Assembly (NCBI RefSeq): GCF_033100135.1
Contig: NZ_CP136920.1
Location: forward strand, 4,149,001-4,213,000
DNA length: 64,000 bases
Direction of reading: 5' to 3'
Source: Rubellicoccus peritrichatus
GTDB lineage: Bacteria; Verrucomicrobiota; Verrucomicrobiia; Opitutales; Cerasicoccaceae
This document shows, in pieces, positions 16,859 to 23,758 of this stretch; within the stretch, counting starts at the first letter, position 1; each line of letters begins with the position of its first letter. Position numbers and translations under genes: made by a program. Below the pieces are notes generated by a model that was not told the origin of the DNA, made no database searches, and saw nothing but the letters and a program-made list of their open reading frames with translations.

Positions 16859-17596
16859 TTAGTGTTTGTGTTTTTGTTTATTTTCAGAGTCAAGTGCACC
16901 GTCAGGAATCGCTTTCGCTGTTGATTCAATACATGATTCCTCATCTGAACCGGATGTTAAAAACGCAATCGATTTTGCCAATTCCTGTATACTCCGATGC
17001 TCTTTTTTCGAAAACCCTTTATCACCCAAATGATAGAGACCATAATCGACAGCATCCCACCTTCTACCATCCTTCTCGTGAATCCCGTAAGAAACTTGGA
17101 CAAGTGTATCCTTTAAGAACAGATAACGTATGTGAGCCTTTCTTTCTTTCAACTCTCGAGATTTTTGAGATAGAAAGGGATCTACTGGTTCAGTACTTGA
17201 ACTGTCATCATTATCCAATCTCTCAGGCATTTCTGGAACTGCTTTCAATGAAAAGTAGACGTAGAACCCAATATCATGATCAAAACCGTAATCTTCAGGC
17301 CTAAGTATAAAACACTGGGGTTCTACTCCATATGGCAAATACCATCTACCTGGAATATCAAGAAGAAAGGAAGGTACACTAACTTCATGATCACCCGTTT
17401 TTACAGTTAAGTATTCTAACTCAGTGTCTGAGTTTATTGCAAAGCTTCCAGAAACAGTAATGTCAGGACCGACCGACACTATCCGCTCAAAGGTATATGA
17501 GAAATTAAACTTTTTGACTATCGTGAACTCGTCCTGATGAGCATGCAGATCACATACTGAAAAAAGCAGAAGAAATAGAATGATATGTACTTTCAT
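16859..17596 (-). CDS. Secreted hypothetical protein (245 aa)
   Basis: The N-terminus MKVHIILFLLLFSVCDLHA is a signal peptide. The mature protein is beta-rich at first (SYTFERIVSVGPDITVSGSF...), with a charged Ser/Asp/Glu linker near residues 128-140. It ends in a Lys/His-rich tail (KQKHKH) that could bind metal, although that is only suggested by composition. No family recognised. It shares an operon-like arrangement with the coiled-coil protein downstream. Confidence 0.6.
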   Translation of the reverse strand: MKVHIILFLLLFSVCDLHAHQDEFTIVKKFNFSYTFERIVSVGPDITVSGSFAINSDTELEYLTVKTGDHEVSVPSFLLDIPGRWYLPYGVEPQCFILRPEDYGFDHDIGFYVYFSLKAVPEMPERLDNDDSSSTEPVDPFLSQKSRELKERKAHIRYLFLKDTLVQVSYGIHEKDGRRWDAVDYGLYHLGDKGFSKKEHRSIQELAKSIAFLTSGSDEESCIESTAKAIPDGALDSENKQKHKH

Positions 17597-17640
17597 TTCT
17601 CAAGAACGTGAAGATGTGGCAACGGCTAGTTCGCATTATA

Positions 17641-18438
17641 TTACTTAAACCATGAGACTGGAGTTGGCTTGACTGAAAATCGATTCTCACTCCAAGAATC
17701 CTTCTTTAAAATATGGTCTTGTTGTTCAGTATTTGAGAATGCAGCGGATCCATTAATGGCGAGATCTCCATCGAAATACTCATCTTGACTTTCAAATAAT
17801 ATATATCCATCGGGATGCCAGAATACAGACTCCTTCTTACAAGTCTCTTCTGGATCATCGTAGTCAACAGACCAGATTAATTCACACTCCTGAGTTAATT
17901 GTTCCCACTCGGACATGTCTTTACCAACAAATCTGGCGCTAGGCTTTAGATAGCTCAGGCTCCATAAGGCAATTCCCGCCAAAAAGTCTTCAAGCGATGA
18001 GAGCGTATACTCTTTTCTTTCATTTGTTGCTGTATCCAGTACAGAAAATGAAAAAGTGCCACCATCTATCTCTGATATAGACAAAGTATCGACGTCATTA
18101 ATATACCAGAAGTGAACGTATTTGTTTTCTCTTACCTGCATACGCTTAGCATTACAGGTTTCTCTTGAGTCAAACATTTCTAAGTGACTAGCACCGATTC
18201 TTAGGTGCGGCCACTTCTGAACTAGTTCAGAGAATTGAACCAAAGAGGTCGGAAGTTCTGGGGAATCGGGCTGAGTTTCACCGAAATATTCAAAATGTAT
18301 TAATTTTCCTTCGAGATTCTGTTCTGAATCATTCGGGATGATATCGTTCTCAATCAACGATTTAGCCCAATCATCTATGAAAATGTTAAGACCTTTCATA
18401 AATGCTTCTGTGTTTTTCAGTTTGTTTAGGTTCAACAT
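17641..18438 (-). CDS. Hypothetical protein (265 aa)
   Basis: Start chosen at ATG 18438 (MLNLNKLKNTEAF), preceded by a purine-rich AAGAAAG; a TTG-initiated extension to 18468 would overlap the upstream stop. The protein is acidic, rich in aromatic residues and lacks a signal peptide. It shows alternating strand and helix patterns (GGTFSFSVLDTATNERKEYTLSSLEDFLAGIA) but no recognised family. It lies 26 bp after the upstream gene and is probably co-transcribed with it. Confidence 0.55.
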   Translation of the reverse strand: MLNLNKLKNTEAFMKGLNIFIDDWAKSLIENDIIPNDSEQNLEGKLIHFEYFGETQPDSPELPTSLVQFSELVQKWPHLRIGASHLEMFDSRETCNAKRMQVRENKYVHFWYINDVDTLSISEIDGGTFSFSVLDTATNERKEYTLSSLEDFLAGIALWSLSYLKPSARFVGKDMSEWEQLTQECELIWSVDYDDPEETCKKESVFWHPDGYILFESQDEYFDGDLAINGSAAFSNTEQQDHILKKDSWSENRFSVKPTPVSWFK

Positions 18439-18464
18439 ATCTTTCTTGCGAATGTGGAGGTGTA

Positions 18465-19001
18465 TCAAGGAAGCAGCGAAGTCGCTTGCGTTGATACCAC
18501 CGCCTGGTTGGCTTTCTTGGTTACAAAGACTAGATCGTCCAATGGAGACTTGATTCCAACAAGCATAATACCCCAGCCGTCCAATTCTTTCACAACTCCG
18601 AGTTGGATAACTACATCGCCCTTCTCAAATTCTGAAAAAAACTGGTAACTATATAGAATATCAATGTCCGGAACCCAAGGAATAAGGTTTGGTCCCCTAA
18701 AATTATAACTAGTTCGCTTGACATCATCGACCCTTATTAAGCGACCATACTCTTCCTGCAAAGGAATCAGCCTTTCTATCGCTAGGTCCACGACTCCGCT
18801 ATCTCTAGCTTTTTCATTATATTTCGACTTTAGGTACTCAGGGTCCCAATCTGTAAAAAATTCCTCTACTACTTGGGTTGAGAATTCTTTCGATTCCTCA
18901 CCAAACTTGAAAGGGTCCCATATACCAAGTGCTACGATTGCAAGAGCGATTCCGTTTTGAAGAATGAATAGGATTCCGAGGAAGATCAGCAGCTTTTTCA
19001 T
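18465..19001 (-). CDS. Membrane-anchored hypothetical protein (178 aa)
   Basis: One N-terminal hydrophobic helix (KKLLIFLGILFILQNGIALAIVALGI) acts as an uncleaved anchor or signal. It is followed by a soluble domain beginning EFSTQVVEEFFTDWDPEYLKSKY, a pattern reminiscent of small cystatin/NTF2-like extracytoplasmic domains. That resemblance is weak. It starts after the gap containing the alternative hairpins at 19023-19059. Confidence 0.55.
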   Translation of the reverse strand: MKKLLIFLGILFILQNGIALAIVALGIWDPFKFGEESKEFSTQVVEEFFTDWDPEYLKSKYNEKARDSGVVDLAIERLIPLQEEYGRLIRVDDVKRTSYNFRGPNLIPWVPDIDILYSYQFFSEFEKGDVVIQLGVVKELDGWGIMLVGIKSPLDDLVFVTKKANQAVVSTQATSLLP

Positions 19002-19022
19002 TTTTATTCAGTCAACAATGAG

Positions 19023-19059
19023 TTTTGTGGCGGCGATCAGCCGTCCACAAAAACGGCTG
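19023..19059. promoter_or_regulatory. Two overlapping, mutually exclusive hairpins
   Basis: Stem A pairs 19023-19030 (TTTTGTGG) with 19045-19052 (CCACAAAA). Stem B pairs 19038-19044 (CAGCCGT) with 19053-19059 (ACGGCTG). Each stem's partner lies in the other's loop and the strands abut with no spacer, so both cannot form fully at once. The gap is 79 bp, between two minus-strand genes. A leader switch or attenuator-like role for the 178-aa protein gene is possible but unproven. Confidence 0.45.
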
Positions 19060-19080
19060 TTTCGATGCCGTTGTTGCGTT

Positions 19081-20637
19081 TTATTGGGCGTCCTCAATTT
19101 CTCTCGCGCGAAAGAACATGGAACTTTCCATGCCATTGTGAATAATCGGGTTTGGTCCTTGAGATTCAGCATCTCGCCAGATCTTCAAGTCAGTGCTTTC
19201 CTGCAAAATTCCTTTGTAATTGATATAGGTGGAATCTGAAGACTGGCTTAAATTTATCGCAGGCTCTAGATTTTCGTCTGCCCAAGTTACATATGTGCTG
19301 CTTGCCCAGTTGGCACTGTCGCTGTCAATTACTGCGGTATACGAATCCAAATTGTAGTTGGTTAATACAAGTCGCGCATCACTGAAAAATGTGCCTAAGG
19401 CGATCTCACCGTCCGTTTTTATATCAATATCCGTGAAACTCTGAACGAGCGGCATGGGAACCTCTAGACTGTTCAATAGAGTCCCTGTACGATCAAAATG
19501 CCTAATGACTCCATCCCATCCAGCTAGAAAGAAGGTTCCGTCCTCTGCTCCGGCAATCGCCTCATGTCGAGCAGACGGAACAGAAAATCTCGTGACGTAT
19601 TCAAGCGTGTCCGCATCATAAACTAAAATACGAGAAGTGCTACTGCCTGCAGGAATAACGTACAAGGTTCCATCAAGGCCTATATTTACATCTTTAATGC
19701 CGTTAGTATAGTTTAGGTATGCTGACGACTCATAAGTTAAGAGGTCTAATTTTTCCATTCCTTGGCTCAAGCCGCCGCTATCTGCCAGAAAGAGGAAGTC
19801 GTCGACCGTTGCAATCCCGCCAAATTCCAGGGTTAGATTGTCGATAAACCTTGATGTAGTCGCGTCCCTATCGAGATAGTGAGAAACGATTTCCATTCCA
19901 TCATTCGCATAATTGTGGACATGGATGCCGCCAAATCTCCCAATAACCAAATCTCCTGCGTTTCGCCCATTATTGGGAACATCGAAGACTCGTCCGATAA
20001 AGTCACCTTCCTTTGAGTATCGTGCGACGTATTTTGGTGCATTCGGAGACCCAGTAAATTCATTCACTGTTATGAGAGCGTCTTGAGCCAAGCTGCCAAT
20101 TGCTACGGAATCAGAAAAGTTTTGAATCACTAAGATAAGTGAATCTTTATTGGCGCCGCTTCCCCAGGAATGTTCGTAAGTGCCCGGAATGAGGCCAAGG
20201 GATGAAAAAGTATGTCCCTCCCAAATAGTGGATGCTGGGGAAATGAAGCTTCCGGATGCGTAATCGATTGGCACTTGAATTCCTGGAAGTCCACCCCAGA
20301 TGCCCAATGACTCGCCCGAGGTATTGGATGATAATGTGGAATTGCCAATTCCAATCGAGTTGCCGGAGAAAACACCCCCTCTGTAAGTGTCAAATGCGAG
20401 ACTGCCAACTCTTATGGACTTAGCGTTGGGATTGATATTTCCTACGGTTTGGTTTCCAGGGTCTAAACTGAGAGCTACATCGAGGGTCAGAGCTTCGACG
20501 TTGAGTGTACCGCCTGAATGGAACGCGACAACGTTTCCATCAATTTCTCTCATCGTTATCTTGATGTCAGCATTCAGCAGACTGGACGACGATGGAACTA
20601 TCATCAGAATTTTTAGTAATAAAGTAAGAACTCTCAT
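19081..20637 (-). CDS. Secreted beta-propeller-like protein (518 aa)
   Basis: Signal peptide MRVLTLLLKILMIVPSSSSLLNA; ATG 20637 is used, with an in-frame GTG just before it. The first ~180 residues resemble the N-terminal region of verrucomicrobial PEP-CTERM-associated proteins (YASGSFISPASTIWEGHTFSSLGL.PGTYEHSWGSG). Residues about 190-440 are repeated strands with a propeller feel, including 'DVNIGLDGTLYVI', 'EDGTFFLAG' and 'DIKTDGEIALG'. The end has the LQESTDLKIW...FFRAR module common on exported proteins of this phylum. No catalytic motif is apparent. It lacks a PEP-CTERM anchor itself. Confidence 0.65.
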   Translation of the reverse strand: MRVLTLLLKILMIVPSSSSLLNADIKITMREIDGNVVAFHSGGTLNVEALTLDVALSLDPGNQTVGNINPNAKSIRVGSLAFDTYRGGVFSGNSIGIGNSTLSSNTSGESLGIWGGLPGIQVPIDYASGSFISPASTIWEGHTFSSLGLIPGTYEHSWGSGANKDSLILVIQNFSDSVAIGSLAQDALITVNEFTGSPNAPKYVARYSKEGDFIGRVFDVPNNGRNAGDLVIGRFGGIHVHNYANDGMEIVSHYLDRDATTSRFIDNLTLEFGGIATVDDFLFLADSGGLSQGMEKLDLLTYESSAYLNYTNGIKDVNIGLDGTLYVIPAGSSTSRILVYDADTLEYVTRFSVPSARHEAIAGAEDGTFFLAGWDGVIRHFDRTGTLLNSLEVPMPLVQSFTDIDIKTDGEIALGTFFSDARLVLTNYNLDSYTAVIDSDSANWASSTYVTWADENLEPAINLSQSSDSTYINYKGILQESTDLKIWRDAESQGPNPIIHNGMESSMFFRAREIEDAQ

Positions 20638-20664
20638 CACGTTATTTTATTTGAACAGTAGTTT

Positions 20665-20688
20665 TTAAGTGACGAAAACGTCGCTTAA
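20665..20688 (-). promoter_or_regulatory. Hairpin in the leader of the propeller-like gene
   Basis: A 10-bp inverted repeat (TTAAGTGACG, AAAA loop, CGTCGCTTAA on the plus strand, one G-T pair) ends 28 bases before the start of the 19081-20637 gene. It could be a regulator site or leader hairpin. No T-tract follows, so it is not a standard terminator. Confidence 0.35.
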
Positions 20689-20869
20689 CAGATGTGTGAT
20701 AAACAGACGCACGCAGGTTTCAGTTTGAGAGGAGATTTGAGCATGGAGACGGTTTGGGAAAGATATCACTGGGCAGAGTTAGGCTTAAACACTGGAAAGT
20801 ACTTTACAGCAATTCCCGGCAAATGTGACAAGGGTAAAAGCAGCAGGAGCTCTCAACAGGACTCCCCTA

Positions 20870-20899
20870 CTTTGCGTCTTAGCGACTTGGCGTGAGACA
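20870..20899 (+). repeat. Quasi-periodic GCGTCTTAGCGACTTGGCGTGAGA motif
   Basis: A degenerate short-period sequence (TTTGCGTCTT, AGCGACTTGG, CGTGAGACAA) of a type I remember seeing dispersed between genes in many unrelated bacterial genomes. It opens a gene-poor region from 20641 to 21547, in which I find no convincing protein-coding gene. Confidence 0.45.
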
Positions 20900-20991
20900 A
20901 ACATGGTGTCTATTTAGGATTCAACACGCCGGGAGACATCCCACTCGCCTTACTCCATGATGATGACAATCCAGAACGGTTTTCCCGGCTC

Positions 20992-21096
20992 TTGGGAAAG
21001 CATTCCGAGCCCTTGGGAATGCTTTCCCAAAGGCTAAGTAAGTGTTCCCAGGACCTGGGAAAGTTTGCCGAGAGGCTAAGCATGCTTTCCCAGGGG
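20992..21096 (+). repeat. 21-nt minisatellite, five units, heptad-encoding
   Basis: Five consecutive degenerate 21-nt units begin at 20992, 21013, 21034, 21055 and 21076; weaker half-units lie on both sides. Read in frame they give heptads of the type LGKHSEP, LGMLSQR, LSKCSQD, LGKFAER, LSMLSQG, a leucine-zipper-like pattern. The frame is open from 20896 but has no ATG or GTG, only a TTG at 20992. It may therefore be a decayed gene, a leader peptide or non-coding. A strong terminator follows at 21151. Confidence 0.6.
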
Positions 21097-21150
21097 CTCA
21101 GACAGCGTGCAGGACCATTTAAAAACCCCTCATGGACATTCATCAAAAGA

Positions 21151-21187
21151 AACGGCTGCAGGTCACATCCCTGCAGCCGTTTTTTAA
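21151..21187 (+). terminator. Strong intrinsic terminator
   Basis: Perfect 12-bp stem: 21151-21162 (AACGGCTGCAGG) with 21170-21181, a 7-base loop, then T-rich TTTTT. It ends a plus-strand transcript that would include the 21-nt repeats, although no clear gene lies between 20896 and this point. Confidence 0.8.
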
Positions 21188-21189
21188 TT

Positions 21190-21330
21190 AACCACAAAAA
21201 GCACAGAAACCACAAAAGGGATGACTCCCGTGATTATTTGATCCACAGATTAAGCAGATTAGCACAGATTTTTTCCATCTTAATGCGCGTTAGGAAATCT
21301 GCGTTAATCTGTGAAATCTTGGATAGATAT
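21190..21330 (+). repeat. ACCACAAA / CACAGATTAA quasi-periodic repeat with inverted copies
   Basis: Two short-period motifs in tandem. The first is ACCACAAAAAGCACAGAAACCACAAAA at 21190-21217. The second is ATCCACAGATTAAGCAGATT at 21240-21260, repeated in inverted orientation as AATCTGCGTTAATCTGTG at 21296-21313, making a large imperfect hairpin. Similar 'cacagattaacgcagatt' strings are, to my recollection, scattered in intergenic DNA of many phyla. Confidence 0.55.
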
Positions 21331-21358
21331 TTTTCATTGAAAGACCACCGTCACGCTC

Positions 21359-21384
21359 GGCCTGTCTGGAGACTGCGCCCTACC
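21359..21384 (-). repeat. Half copy of the 26-bp inverted-repeat element
   Basis: Matches the right arm of the element at 40955-40980 in 25 of 26 positions (GGCCTGTCTGGAGACTGCGC, then CCTACC). The bases before it (CCACCGTCACGCTCGG) resemble the loop of the third copy at 51905. The left arm is absent, so this is a truncated member. Confidence 0.7.
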
Positions 21385-21547
21385 CTAATAAGCCCCAATC
21401 AGACCAGCACGAAAACTCAACGAGAAAGATAATGCTCCAAGATTAAGTCCGCTTAAAGAAGACAGAGAATCAATCAACAATCCATCCCGCGATCTCCTCA
21501 CTTCTCTCTTGTCGAAGGGCTGAATATGCCCTTATTTTACTATTGTC

Positions 21548-21853
21548 ATGATAGATTTACTTAAAAAGACCATGCTGGCAGGCGTAGGCGCTGCTGTCGT
21601 GACGAAAGAATCCGCCCAAAAGGCCCTCGATGAGTTGGTTGAAAAGGGAAAGATATCTTCTCAGGAGGCTCAGGAAATGGCGGGCAAAATCGTCGATCAG
21701 GGCCGTGAGGAATTTGAAAAGACACGCGGTGAGTTCGCGAAGCTCTTTGACGAAGCCCTCGCCAAAGCCAATCTGGCAAACCGCAAAGACCTGGAGGCCC
21801 TGGAAGCACGCGTCGCTGCGCTCGAAGGCACCAAGGAAAAAGCGGACGCGTAA
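21548..21853 (+). CDS. Phasin-like helical protein (101 aa)
   Basis: A small helical protein with the look of the polyhydroxyalkanoate-associated (PhaI/phasin-regulator-like) family. It begins IDLLKKTMLAGVGAAVVTKESAQKAL, then ELVEKGKISSQEAQEMAGKIVDQGREEF, and ends with a coiled coil NRKDLEALEARVAALEG. It lies 20 bp upstream of a UbiB-like kinase gene on the same strand, and this pairing is the strongest contextual clue. No PHA synthase is in the window, so a role in storage granules is not demonstrated. Confidence 0.7.
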   Translation: MIDLLKKTMLAGVGAAVVTKESAQKALDELVEKGKISSQEAQEMAGKIVDQGREEFEKTRGEFAKLFDEALAKANLANRKDLEALEARVAALEGTKEKADA

Positions 21854-21873
21854 GTTAAAACTGACGCCCTGCT

Positions 21874-23553
21874 TTGAAGACCTTAGACCTGCTTAGCAAC
21901 GCCGTCCGGGCCAAGGAAATCGTCACCGTCCTGGTCAGGCGCGGTTTTGGCGATATTCTGGCTGAAGTCGGCTTGCCCAAGAGCTGGCTGACTCACTTGG
22001 TCTCTCATGAGACGTTGACCCAGAACATCTGGCAACGCCTGCGTGGCACGCTGGAAGACCTTGGGCCGACTTTTGTCAAATTTGGTCAGGTTGTCAGCAG
22101 CCGCCCGGACCTTTTGCCCGATGCTTTCATCAGCGAGCTGAAGGAGCTCCGCAGCCAGGTCAAACCGGTTCCGTTTGAAGACATAAAACCAATCCTGATC
22201 GCAGAGCTCGGTTGCGACTACAACGAGTATTTTTCCGAGTTCGACACAACACCGGTAGCCTGCGGCTCAATCGGGCAGGTCTATAAGGCACGCCTGAAAG
22301 AAGACAACAGCTGGGTCGCGGTAAAAGTCCAACGTCCGAACATCAAAAAGGCGATCAAGGCGGACATCGAAATCATCAGCTGGATCATAAAGCAACTCCA
22401 TGAAAAGATGGAAGAGCTGCAGCCCTATGATCTGCCCGGGGTTGTTTCCGAAACCGGTAAAGGCATCCTGCAGGAGCTCGATTTCACAATAGAAGCCAAC
22501 AACGCGCATCTCTTCAATCTGATCAACCCTTTCCCCGAAGAAGTCTTCGCCCCTAAAGTCTACACTGACTTTACCACAGGTCGTTTGACCGTAAGTGAAT
22601 GGGTCGAGGGTTATGCTCCGGGTGATCCCAACATATCGAATGAGTTGGGAAAAAGGATCGCCGAAGCTGGTGGTCGCAGCGTCTTTCACCAAATCGTGAT
22701 TGCGGGCTTCTTCCACGCGGATCCACACAGCGGCAATCTGCTAATAACTAAAGATAATCGTGCCTGCTTTATCGATTGGGGGCTTGCTGGACAGCTTACA
22801 CGCGAGATGCGCTACTTCCTGGCAGACCTCTTTGCTGCGATTGCATCGAACGATCCGGAAAAAGTCGTGCGTGTCGCCATGACTATGGCGATTGGGAAAA
22901 AGCGAGTCGATGAAACCCACCTTGAGAAAGAAGTCGGCTTTATCCTGCGCCAGTATCAATCGAAATTCGGTCATGGTGATGCCATTGGCAAGATTGTCAT
23001 CGATCTGCTTTACCTTTTTGGACAAAATGGAATCCAACTGGCACGCGATTACTCCCTTTTGGCCAAGTCCATCGTGTCGATCGAGGAAGTCGGTCTGATG
23101 CTGGACCCGGACTTTGATATCCGTCCCATTGCAAAGCCCTTCATCTCCAAGCTGAACAAAGAGCGTTGGAATCCGGTCAACATGCTCAAAGCGCAGTGGT
23201 GGGACCTCCAGGGACACTTGCGCCGCCTGCGTGATCTCCCGGGCGATGTTCAACGCTTCTTCCGTCACCTTGAAGATGGCGAGATCAAGATCAGGATGGA
23301 GCACACCGGGCTCGATCCAATGGGCGAGCTTTTTGAATCCTCCATCAACCGCCTTGTCCTCGCGATCATCACGGCTTTTCTTCTACTCTCCTCTTCCGTG
23401 ATGGTGGCAACAACCAGCCCGGATAACCCAGACCTTTGGGATCTCTACAGCTCGCTACCGACCTTCCTCGGTATGTTCGGTTTTAAGATATCGGCTGTCT
23501 TCGGACTCTGGCTCATGTGGGACATCGTCCGTCACGGCAGGCATAAATCTTGA
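21874..23553 (+). CDS. ubiB: UbiB/ABC1 family atypical kinase with C-terminal membrane segments
   Basis: Full-length UbiB-type protein of 559 residues starting from TTG 21874. Family motifs: KFGQ in FVKFGQVVSSRPDLLP near residue 65, CGSIGQVYKA, ELDFTIEANNA, HADPHSGN and DWG. Two hydrophobic segments near the C-terminus (LVLAIITAFLLLSSSVMV and LGMFGFKISAVFGLWLMW) anchor it in the membrane, as in E. coli UbiB. The family assists ubiquinone biosynthesis, possibly by extracting lipid intermediates from the membrane. Pairing with a phasin-like protein instead of ubi genes is unusual, so the symbol denotes the family. Confidence 0.9.
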   Translation: MKTLDLLSNAVRAKEIVTVLVRRGFGDILAEVGLPKSWLTHLVSHETLTQNIWQRLRGTLEDLGPTFVKFGQVVSSRPDLLPDAFISELKELRSQVKPVPFEDIKPILIAELGCDYNEYFSEFDTTPVACGSIGQVYKARLKEDNSWVAVKVQRPNIKKAIKADIEIISWIIKQLHEKMEELQPYDLPGVVSETGKGILQELDFTIEANNAHLFNLINPFPEEVFAPKVYTDFTTGRLTVSEWVEGYAPGDPNISNELGKRIAEAGGRSVFHQIVIAGFFHADPHSGNLLITKDNRACFIDWGLAGQLTREMRYFLADLFAAIASNDPEKVVRVAMTMAIGKKRVDETHLEKEVGFILRQYQSKFGHGDAIGKIVIDLLYLFGQNGIQLARDYSLLAKSIVSIEEVGLMLDPDFDIRPIAKPFISKLNKERWNPVNMLKAQWWDLQGHLRRLRDLPGDVQRFFRHLEDGEIKIRMEHTGLDPMGELFESSINRLVLAIITAFLLLSSSVMVATTSPDNPDLWDLYSSLPTFLGMFGFKISAVFGLWLMWDIVRHGRHKS

Positions 23554-23577
23554 GTCCAGTTTTCACACTGAGTAAAA

Positions 23578-23653
23578 TGGAGCCGAGAATCGGATTCGAA
23601 CCGACGACCTACTCATTACGAATGAGTTGCTCTACCAACTGAGCTATCTCGGC
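23578..23653 (-). tRNA. tRNA-Thr (anticodon CGT)
   Basis: A complete cloverleaf on the minus strand: acceptor GCCGAGA/TCTCGGC, D-arm GCTCAGTTGGTAGAGC, anticodon arm ACTCA-TTCGTAA-TGAGT, variable AGGTC and T-arm with TTCGAAT. CCA is encoded at the 3' end. The loop places CGT at positions 34-36, reading ACG (Thr). It lies between ubiB and purB. Confidence 0.97.
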
Positions 23654-23758
23654 AGTCAAGAAAGCGAAAGACAAAAACACTGGCGGCTATTGCCGTCAAG
23701 CGGATTTATAGAGCAGTCTTTAAGTCAAATAGAGCCTCCAGGAACGTTGAATTCCAAA

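Noticed and set aside
20692-20895. 67-codon plus-strand ORF before the repeats
   Set aside because: Runs through the quasi-periodic repeat at its end, has no domain, and its composition is unlike neighbouring genes.
20910-21215. Minus-strand 101-codon ORF across the 21-nt repeats
   Set aside because: It is the antisense image of the repeat and terminator; the Trp/Cys-rich product has no sense as a protein.
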